From: Streptomyces viridiviolaceus | GTDB lineage: Bacteria > Actinomycetota > Actinomycetes > Streptomycetales > Streptomycetaceae | Direction of reading: 5' to 3' | Length of the DNA: 44,162 bases | Assembly: GCF_014650995.1 (NCBI RefSeq) | Contig: NZ_BMWA01000022.1 | Span: forward strand, 89,261-133,422 | In this document: one piece after another, positions 38,703-44,162 of the stretch | How the letters are laid out: each line of letters begins with the position of its first letter | Position numbering within the stretch: the stretch's first letter is position 1 | Translations under genes and position numbers: made by a program | The notes under the pieces: generated by a model | Seen by the model: only the letters and a program-made list of their open reading frames with translations | What the model was told of the DNA's origin: nothing | The model's database searches: none

Positions 38703-40046
38703 ATGGTGGAGACACACGGCGGGGGGCCGGGCGACGGCGCCGCTGAGGTGCTCGACCGGCCGCTGCCCGACGGAGTGCGCCGCAGGGTCGTGCACATAGT
38801 GTCCGACGGCTTCGGCGGGCTCACCCCCGGCGAACTGCCCGCACAGCTGAGGCAGTACGCCCGGTTCACGCCGAGCCGTCGGGTCAAGTTCGCGGGCAAC
38901 GCCATGGCCGCCGCCCTGGAGACCGATCCGCTGTTCCGGCAGCGCATCGGCGAGAAGTTCAGAGAAGCCCAGCCGGAACTGGCCGGCGCTCTCGACTCCG
39001 GCTCCCCGCCCCCGGCCGCGGACCCGCTCGACGTGGCGGCCGCGGCCTACGTACTGCGGCCGCACGGCTGGGTGAAGCTGGTGACCGCCGCCGGCGAGGA
39101 GGCGCAGCGCGCCGACGCCGAGCGGGCCGACGAGGAGAGCCGGGCGGAACTGGAGCGGCTGCGCGAGGAACTGGCCCGCGCCCGCGAGCACACCAGGGCC
39201 GAGACCGAGCGGCTGCGCGGCGAGCTGGAGGCGGCCAAGAAGGAGGCCGAGTCGCTGCACCGCAAGCTCCGCTCCGCCCTCAGCGACGTCAAGCGCGGCG
39301 AGGCGGCGCTGCGCAAGGTGCACGCCGAGATCGAGGCCGTGCGTGCCGAGGGGCAGCTGCAGGTGTCCGCCGCCGAGAGCGAGACCCGGCGCCTGAAGAC
39401 CCGGCTCGGGGAGGCGGAGGCCGCCCTGGAGGCCACCCGCAGGGCCGCCCGCGAGGGTCGCAGCGTGGAGGACATGCGCGTACGGCTGCTCCTGGACACC
39501 CTGCTCGACGCGACTCAGGGCCTGCGCCGTGAGCTGGCGCTGCCGCCGGTGTCGGTGCGGCCGGCGGAAACGGTGGACGCGGTGGAGCCGGGCCGTATGA
39601 CGCCGAAGGACATCGCCGCCCGCGCGCTGTCCGAGAACGACCCCGCCATCCTCGACCAGCTCCTCGCGCTGCCCCAGGCGCATCTGGTCGTGGACGGCTA
39701 CAACGTCACCAAGACCGGCTATCCGCAGATGCCGCTGGAGAAGCAGCGGCTCAGGCTGCTCGGGCAGCTCTCCCAACTGGCGGCGCAGACCGGCGCCGAG
39801 ATGACCTGTGTCTTCGACGGGGCCGAACTGGCGGCACCGGTGCTGCTCGCACCGCCGCGCGGCGTGCGGGTGCTGTTCTCCAAACCGGGCGTCACCGCCG
39901 ACGAGTTGATCCGCCAGCTGGTGCGCGCCGAGCCGCCGGGCCGGCCGGTCATCGTCGTCTCCACCGACCGCGAGGTCGCCGACGGGGTGGCCCGTGCGGG
40001 GGCGCGGCCGGTGGCGTCGGCGGTCCTCCTCAAGCGGCTTTCCTAG
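38703..40046 (+). CDS. NYN-domain (YacP-like) putative RNase with long coiled coil
   Basis: A 447-aa protein. Residues about 1-125 form a helical domain (LTPGELPAQLRQYARFTPSR). Residues about 135-255 are a long Glu/Arg/Ala coiled coil. After a linker, residues about 320-447 are an NYN domain of the YacP type, a PIN-like nuclease fold, with acidic positions in HLVVDGYNVTKTGYP, CVFDGAELAAPV and VVSTDREVADGVARAG. This domain cleaves RNA in related proteins. Start is ATG 38703, with only a weak purine stretch upstream. Actinobacteria commonly carry this long form, whereas Bacillus YacP is the domain alone. Confidence 0.9.
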   Translation: MVETHGGGPGDGAAEVLDRPLPDGVRRRVVHIVSDGFGGLTPGELPAQLRQYARFTPSRRVKFAGNAMAAALETDPLFRQRIGEKFREAQPELAGALDSGSPPPAADPLDVAAAAYVLRPHGWVKLVTAAGEEAQRADAERADEESRAELERLREELARAREHTRAETERLRGELEAAKKEAESLHRKLRSALSDVKRGEAALRKVHAEIEAVRAEGQLQVSAAESETRRLKTRLGEAEAALEATRRAAREGRSVEDMRVRLLLDTLLDATQGLRRELALPPVSVRPAETVDAVEPGRMTPKDIAARALSENDPAILDQLLALPQAHLVVDGYNVTKTGYPQMPLEKQRLRLLGQLSQLAAQTGAEMTCVFDGAELAAPVLLAPPRGVRVLFSKPGVTADELIRQLVRAEPPGRPVIVVSTDREVADGVARAGARPVASAVLLKRLS

Positions 40047-40096
40047 CCCCTGGTTCACTTCCGTCCCAACCGCAACGTAGGGGCCCTATGCCCGAA

Positions 40097-40125
40097 TTGA
40101 CGGAACCGTCACGCAACGTAGCGTC
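40097..40125 (+). promoter_or_regulatory. Overlapping candidate promoters upstream of the first NlpC/P60 gene
   Basis: TTGACG (40097-40102), 16 bases, TAGCGT (40119-40124) fits the vegetative HrdB pattern. Overlapping it, GGAAC (40102-40106), 15 bases, CGTC (40122-40125) fits the Streptomyces sigma-E envelope-stress pattern. A second TTGACG at 40149-40154 with TAACCG (40172-40177) is weaker. Confidence 0.55.
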
Positions 40126-40278
40126 AACCGGGTATCACTGCATGTGAGTTGACGGCAAAGAATGCGGTGCGTAACCGGGATTTTTCGGCGGAGGATTTGA
40201 ACTGATCACGAGTGGGTCACTAGGGTCTGCCTTCGAACCCGCGATCGGGTGATCACTCTCGAGAAGGAGCTCGTCTCC

Positions 40279-41319
40279 GTGGCGTCCCACCGTCGTCCCA
40301 AGCAGCCGAGCCGCGCGCGCGTGACCGTGCTCACCACCGCTGCCGCCGCCGCTGTCGTCCTCAGCTCGCAGGCCGCCAACGCCGCGCCGAGCGAGAAGCC
40401 GAACAAGGACGAGGTCAAGGCCAAGGTCGACAAGCTCTACGAAGAGGCGGAGCAGGCCACCGAGAAGTACAACGGGGCCAAGGAGAAGCAGGAGAAGCTC
40501 CAGAAGGAGATCTCCACCATCCAGGACAACGTCGCCCGCGGCCAGGAGGAGCTCAACGAGCTGCGCGACGGCCTCGGTTCGATGGCCAGCGCCCAGTACC
40601 GCTCCGGCGGCATCGACCCCTCGCTCCAGCTCTTCCTCTCCGCCGATCCGGACGACTACCTGGACAAGGCCTCCACGCTGGACCAGCTGAGCGGTCAGCA
40701 GGTCGAGGCGCTGAAGAAGATCCAGGAGAAGCAGCGCGACCTCGCCCAGCAGCGCAGCGAGGCGTCCGAGAAGCTCAAGGACCTCTCCTCCACCCGCACC
40801 GAGCTGGGCAAGAAGAAGAAGGAGGTCCAGGGCAAGCTGGCCTCCGCGCAGAAGCTGCTCAACACGCTCACCGCGCAGGAGAAGGCCGCCCTCGCCGCCG
40901 AGGAGGAGCGCGCCACCCGCAGCAGCGAGCGCGAGGTCCTGTCCGGCTCCACCGCGTCCGCCTCCGGCCGGGCCGGCGCCGCCTTCGCCGCCGCCCAGAG
41001 CAAGATAGGCACGCCCTACGTCTACGGCGCCACCGGCCCGTCCTCCTTCGACTGCTCGGGCCTGACCTCCTGGGCCTACGGCCAGGCCGGCGTCGGCATC
41101 CCGCGCACCTCCGAGGCCCAGGCCAACTACGGCACGCGCATCTACTCGATGAGCGACCTGAAGGTCGGCGACCTGGTCTTCTTCTTCAACGACCTGCACC
41201 ACGTCGGCCTCTACGCCGGCAACGGCCAGGTCCTGCACGCCCCCCGCACCGGCACGGTCGTCCGGTACGAGTCGATGAACACCATCGGCGGCCCGTTCAT
41301 GTTCGGCGTCCGGGTCTGA
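40279..41319 (+). CDS. Secreted NlpC/P60 peptidoglycan endopeptidase with coiled coil (first of two)
   Basis: A 346-aa exported wall hydrolase that should cut stem peptides. Residues 1-36 are a signal peptide (TVLTTAAAAAVVLSSQAANA). Residues about 42-215 form a long two-part coiled coil (KLYEEAEQATEKYNGAKEKQ, and so on) with AQYRSGGIDPSLQLFLSADP between. The NlpC/P60 domain has catalytic Cys259 (FDCSGLTSWAYGQAG), His308 (HHVGLYAGNGQ) and His320 (VLHAPRTG). The GTG start at 40279 has AAGGAG upstream. The coiled coil probably controls or localises the enzyme, as in RipA- or FtsX-linked hydrolases; this is inference. A paralogue follows in tandem. Confidence 0.94.
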   Translation: MASHRRPKQPSRARVTVLTTAAAAAVVLSSQAANAAPSEKPNKDEVKAKVDKLYEEAEQATEKYNGAKEKQEKLQKEISTIQDNVARGQEELNELRDGLGSMASAQYRSGGIDPSLQLFLSADPDDYLDKASTLDQLSGQQVEALKKIQEKQRDLAQQRSEASEKLKDLSSTRTELGKKKKEVQGKLASAQKLLNTLTAQEKAALAAEEERATRSSEREVLSGSTASASGRAGAAFAAAQSKIGTPYVYGATGPSSFDCSGLTSWAYGQAGVGIPRTSEAQANYGTRIYSMSDLKVGDLVFFFNDLHHVGLYAGNGQVLHAPRTGTVVRYESMNTIGGPFMFGVRV

Positions 41320-41401
41320 CCCGGACCGCCCCCGAGACGGGCGAAGACCCGCACCCCCTGCCGCCCGATCGGGCGAATCACGACAGGGCCGTCTGACTCC
41401 C

Positions 41402-41435
41402 CGCCCCGCCGCTGACCTGCGTCATCGGCGGGGCG
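41402..41435 (+). terminator. Terminator between the two NlpC/P60 genes
   Basis: CGCCCCGCCG (41402-41411) pairs perfectly with CGGCGGGGCG (41426-41435), with an inner TGAC/GTCA pairing. Confidence 0.75.
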
Positions 41436-41461
41436 TCGCGTTGCGCGCCCCCTCCCGGTCG

Positions 41462-41491
41462 TTGGTCGGCACACCGCCGCGGGGCTACTGT
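41462..41491 (+). promoter_or_regulatory. Candidate promoter of the second NlpC/P60 gene
   Basis: TTGGTC (41462-41467), 18 bases, TACTGT (41486-41491), followed by AAGGAG (41519-41524) and the GTG at 41536. Confidence 0.5.
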
Positions 41492-41535
41492 CTGCCGCGT
41501 TTCCCTGTCCGCCAGCGGAAGGAGTGCGGCTTCCC

Positions 41536-42549
41536 GTGGGGTCCCATCGCCGCCTTGCACCAACCGGGTTCGCACGCGGCGCCGGCGCCGCCGCCGGGCT
41601 CGTCACCGTAGCCGCCGCGGTCCTGGGCGCCGTACCGGCCGCCGCCGCGCCGCACGACGACACCCGGGCCGAGGTGGACCGCCTCTACGCGGAGGCCGAG
41701 AAGGCGACCGAGGCGTACAACAAGGCCGACGAGCGCACCGACGCGCTGCGCAAGCAGGTCGGCACCGCACAGGACGCCGTCGCCCGGCAGCAGGAGCGCA
41801 TCAACACCATGCGGGACGCGCTCGGCTCGCTGGCCGGCGCCCAGTACCGCTCCGGCGGCCTCGACCCGTCGCTGGCGCTGCTGCTCTCCGCCGACCCGGA
41901 GGACTACCTCGACAAGGCATCCGTCCTCGACCGGATCAGCACCCACCAGGCCGGTGAGCTCAAGGAGCTTCAGCGGGCCATGCGCGACCTCACCGAGGAC
42001 CGCGCCGAGGCCGCCCGGAAACTCGCCGAGCTGGAGAAGGGCCGCAAGGCCGTCGCCGCCCACAAGAAGACTGTGGAGCGCAAGCTCGCCGAGGCCCGGC
42101 GGCTGCTCAACTCCCTCCCGGAGGACGCACGCGACGCCTACGACCGCGCCTCCCGCGCGGATCGCTCCGACCTGTCCGGCCCGGCCGGTGCCGGTCCCTC
42201 CTCCGGCCGGGCGGCGGCCGCCTTCGCCGCAGCCCGCTCCGCACTCGGCAGGCCCTACATCTGGGGCGCCAACGGGCCCGGCGGCTTCGACTGCTCCGGC
42301 CTGACCCAGTGGTCGTACGCCCAGGCCGGGGTGGCCCTGCCGCGCACCTCGCAGGCGCAGCGGTACGCCGGCCGGCAGATCCCGCTCTCCCAGGCGCGGC
42401 CCGGCGACCTGGTCGCCTACCGGGACGACGCCAGCCACATCGGCATGTACGCGGGCAACGGCCAGGTGATCCACGCGCCCTACCCCGGCGCCCCGGTGCG
42501 CTACGACCCGGTCGGCATGATGCCGATCTCCTCGGTCACCAGGGTCTGA
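41536..42549 (+). CDS. Secreted NlpC/P60 peptidoglycan endopeptidase with coiled coil (second of two)
   Basis: A 337-aa paralogue of the preceding gene product, with the same plan: signal peptide (about 1-38, ending VPAAAA), coiled coil (VDRLYAEAEKATEAYNKADE, and so on), the same AQYRSGGLDPSLALLLSADP junction, and an NlpC/P60 domain with Cys253 (FDCSGLTQWSYAQAG), His301 (SHIGMYAGNGQ) and His313 (VIHAPYPG). The coiled coil is more Arg/Ala-rich and less Lys-rich than in its neighbour. GTG 41536 is preferred, with AAGGAG 11 bases upstream; a GTG at 41524 is possible. It has its own promoter-like sequence and a terminator before it, so the two are separately controlled duplicates. Confidence 0.93.
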   Translation: MGSHRRLAPTGFARGAGAAAGLVTVAAAVLGAVPAAAAPHDDTRAEVDRLYAEAEKATEAYNKADERTDALRKQVGTAQDAVARQQERINTMRDALGSLAGAQYRSGGLDPSLALLLSADPEDYLDKASVLDRISTHQAGELKELQRAMRDLTEDRAEAARKLAELEKGRKAVAAHKKTVERKLAEARRLLNSLPEDARDAYDRASRADRSDLSGPAGAGPSSGRAAAAFAAARSALGRPYIWGANGPGGFDCSGLTQWSYAQAGVALPRTSQAQRYAGRQIPLSQARPGDLVAYRDDASHIGMYAGNGQVIHAPYPGAPVRYDPVGMMPISSVTRV

Positions 42550-42589
42550 CCTCTGACCCGCGCGGCCCTGCCCCCGTACGATCGGAAAG

Positions 42590-43780
42590 GTGGCTGGTCG
42601 AAGGCGGGTCCCGGGATCCTCGGTGGTGGTGCTGTGCCTGCTGCTCGTCGCCCTGGTGGCCTGCGGCGGCCGGACCGCCGCCGACCCCGCCCGGGCCGAG
42701 GTGCAGCGGGTGCTGGACCTGCGTGCGGCGGCCGTCCTCGACCACGACGAGGCCGACTACGCGCGCACGGGCACGCGCGCCGGGTTCGGCAACCTGCGCG
42801 CGGTGCCCCTGGCCGACTGGTCGTACCGCGTGCGGGACCTGGACCGCTCCGGCGACACCGCCACCGCCGACGTCGACCTGCGCTACCGCATCGAGGGCCA
42901 CGACAAGGGAGCCGTCACCACCGCCCGCACCCTGCGGCTGAGCCGGGAGGAGGACGGGCGGTGGCGCGTCGACTCCGACCGGCCCGCCGAGAAGTCCCCC
43001 CAGCAGCCGTGGGACCAGGGCGCGGTGCGGGTCGTTCGCGGCGAGAGCAGCCTGGTGCTCGGTGTCGGGCAGTCCACCGAGGCGCTGCGCCGCTTCGCGG
43101 ACCTGGCGGACAACGCGGTACCGGCCGTGTCGGACGCCTGGGACGGCGCCTGGGCCCGGCGCGTCGTCGTCCTCGTGCCCCGGTCCCTGGAGGGGATGGC
43201 GGGGCTGCTCGGCTCGCCCGCCTCCTCCTACCGCGGGATAGCGGCGGTCACCACCGGCGAGACCGGCGGTCCCGCCGACGCCCCCGCGGACCGGATCATC
43301 GTCAACCCGGACGCGTACGGGCTGCTCGGCACCCTCGGCAAACAGGTCGTGCTCACCCACGAGACCACCCACGTCGCCACCCGGGCCGCCACCACCGCCG
43401 CCACTCCGCTGTGGCTGTCCGAGGGGTACGCCGACTGGGTCGGCTACCGGGGCAGCGGCCGCTCCCCGGCCCAGGCCGCCCCCGAGCTGTCCCGCGCGGT
43501 GTCCGAGGGACGCCTGCCCGGGGCGTTGCCGACGGACGACGACTTCGGCTTCACCGGTGACGGGGCCGAGCTGGCACGCGCCTACGAGGGCGGCTGGATG
43601 GCCTGCCGGATGATCGCCGAGCACTGGGGCGAGGAACGGCTGGACGCCTTCTACCGGGCCGTGGGGGCCCACGACAAGCGCGAGGGGGCCGTCGAGGACG
43701 CGATGGACACCGTGCTCGGCACCACGCCGGAGGAGTTCACGACGCGGTGGCGGGACTACCTGCGGGCGCAGTTCCGCTGA
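42590..43780 (+). CDS. Lipoprotein with gluzincin-type metallopeptidase motif
   Basis: A 396-aa exported protein. The lipoprotein signal is SVVVLCLLLVALVACGG (Cys25). Residues about 32-135 form an NTF2-like or similar alpha/beta region. The C-terminal half contains HETTH (His257, Glu258, His261) and, 17 residues later, LSEGYADW (Glu278), the zinc-site pattern of gluzincin peptidases such as the M1-related MA-like families. A helical end follows (EEFTTRWRDYLRAQFR). It is likely a surface zinc protease; the substrate is unknown. GTG 42590 follows TACGAT (42577-42582) by 7 bases, with TGACCC (42554-42559) at -35, so translation may be leaderless. Confidence 0.85.
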   Translation: MAGRRRVPGSSVVVLCLLLVALVACGGRTAADPARAEVQRVLDLRAAAVLDHDEADYARTGTRAGFGNLRAVPLADWSYRVRDLDRSGDTATADVDLRYRIEGHDKGAVTTARTLRLSREEDGRWRVDSDRPAEKSPQQPWDQGAVRVVRGESSLVLGVGQSTEALRRFADLADNAVPAVSDAWDGAWARRVVVLVPRSLEGMAGLLGSPASSYRGIAAVTTGETGGPADAPADRIIVNPDAYGLLGTLGKQVVLTHETTHVATRAATTAATPLWLSEGYADWVGYRGSGRSPAQAAPELSRAVSEGRLPGALPTDDDFGFTGDGAELARAYEGGWMACRMIAEHWGEERLDAFYRAVGAHDKREGAVEDAMDTVLGTTPEEFTTRWRDYLRAQFR

Positions 43781-43872
43781 CGCGACCGACGCCGGGCGGT
43801 CGCCCCGGTCCGGATCCCCGCGCCGAGCCGGGTGCCGGACCTGCGCGGTCCGGCGTCTCCGCGGCCCCGGTG

Positions 43873-44162
43873 GGCCGGGACCCGCGTGTCCGTGCCGAAC
43901 GTCGGGCCGGATCCGTTCGCGCCGGCTGTCGGCCGTGGTCGGTGTCTCTGTGTCGGCTGTCGGCCGGTCCTGTCGGTCGCTTCGTCCGTCGGTGGGCTCG
44001 TGTGTCCGCCTTGTCCGTGGGGCGGGCCCGCGTGTCCGTGTCGGTCGTCGGGCCGGGTTCGTCGTGTCGGGTGTCGGCGGGGGGCGGTGTCTCTGTGTCG
44101 GCTGTCGGCCGGTCCTGTCGGTCGCTTCGTCCGTCGGTGGGCTCGTGTGTCCGCCTTGTCCG
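43873..44162. repeat. 145-bp GT-rich tandem repeat at the right edge
   Basis: A 77-bp block at 43941-44017 recurs exactly at 44086-44162, a shift of 145 bp. The 68 bp before each block are also alike but diverged (both contain GCGTGTCCGTG and CGTCGGGCCGG). So this is a 145-bp tandem unit, two copies visible, the second cut off by the window end. It is rich in TGTCGG and GTCCG words and has strong strand asymmetry (many G and T, few A). The whole stretch after the metallopeptidase-like gene (43781-44162) holds no credible gene. Confidence 0.85.

Noticed and set aside
40047..40278. A possible c-di-AMP (ydaO/yuaA) riboswitch before the NlpC/P60 gene, since such genes often have one.
   Set aside because: I could not find the conserved ydaO core words; promoter-like elements explain the conserved-looking parts better.

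Overview
The window is a stretch of actinobacterial chromosome, almost certainly from a Streptomyces. The DNA is very GC-rich, with GC-saturated third codon positions and many GTG starts. The gene content is typical of the genus: an actinobacterial qcrCAB and cta respiratory cluster, PspA with PspAA, DUF3043, adenosine kinase, a SAM-IV riboswitch, and interspersed palindromes of the kind common between Streptomyces genes. I see no tRNA, rRNA, CRISPR, insertion sequence or phage gene. The order looks like conserved core chromosome.

Layout. Positions 1-190 hold a short compound tandem repeat running into the end of cobT. Positions 174-5729 carry cobalamin assembly (cobT and an MBL-like/CobU fusion), two SAM methyltransferases, a small conserved protein and an HtrA-like lipoprotein protease. 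Positions 5726-9806 carry a DUF3043 membrane protein and then the envelope-stress unit pspA, pspAA, a NarL-type sensor kinase and its regulator. An RND exporter follows (9959-13075). Positions 13173-18033 hold nadA, an IscA-type Fe-S protein, a membrane-anchored unknown protein, a small unknown protein and adenosine kinase. Positions 18112-19494 encode a cysteine desulfurase fused to a TusA domain.

Positions 19800-29142 are the respiratory core. ctaC-ctaD-ctaF overlap by 4 nt each. They are followed by an L,D-transpeptidase lipoprotein, a degenerate receiver protein, ctaE, and the overlapping qcrC-qcrA-qcrB. In actinobacteria these products form an obligate bc1-aa3 (III-IV) supercomplex in which di-haem QcrC replaces soluble cytochrome c. 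Next come trpD, a SAM-IV riboswitch controlling a class V aminotransferase, glycerate kinase with an SLC13-type permease, an OmpR-type two-component system with a small secreted Asp-rich protein, a stand-alone AsnC/RAM protein coupled to a rhomboid, a zinc-ribbon protein, and an NYN-domain protein. Two tandem paralogous NlpC/P60 hydrolases and a metallopeptidase-like lipoprotein complete the genes. The right edge (about 43870-44162) is a non-coding 145-bp tandem repeat that runs out of the window.

The most interesting points are: the SAM-IV riboswitch with a terminator-like hairpin and a well-formed six-codon upstream ORF; a perfect 21-bp palindrome enclosing the ctaE start; a probable CTG start in a 4-nt overlap; the receiver protein lacking phosphotransfer residues inside the cta/qcr cluster; a dyad-flanked nadA promoter; an 11-bp-phased OmpR-like site; and a possible sigma-E/HrdB overlapping promoter before a wall hydrolase. 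I did not find a wholly new multi-gene system that I can defend.
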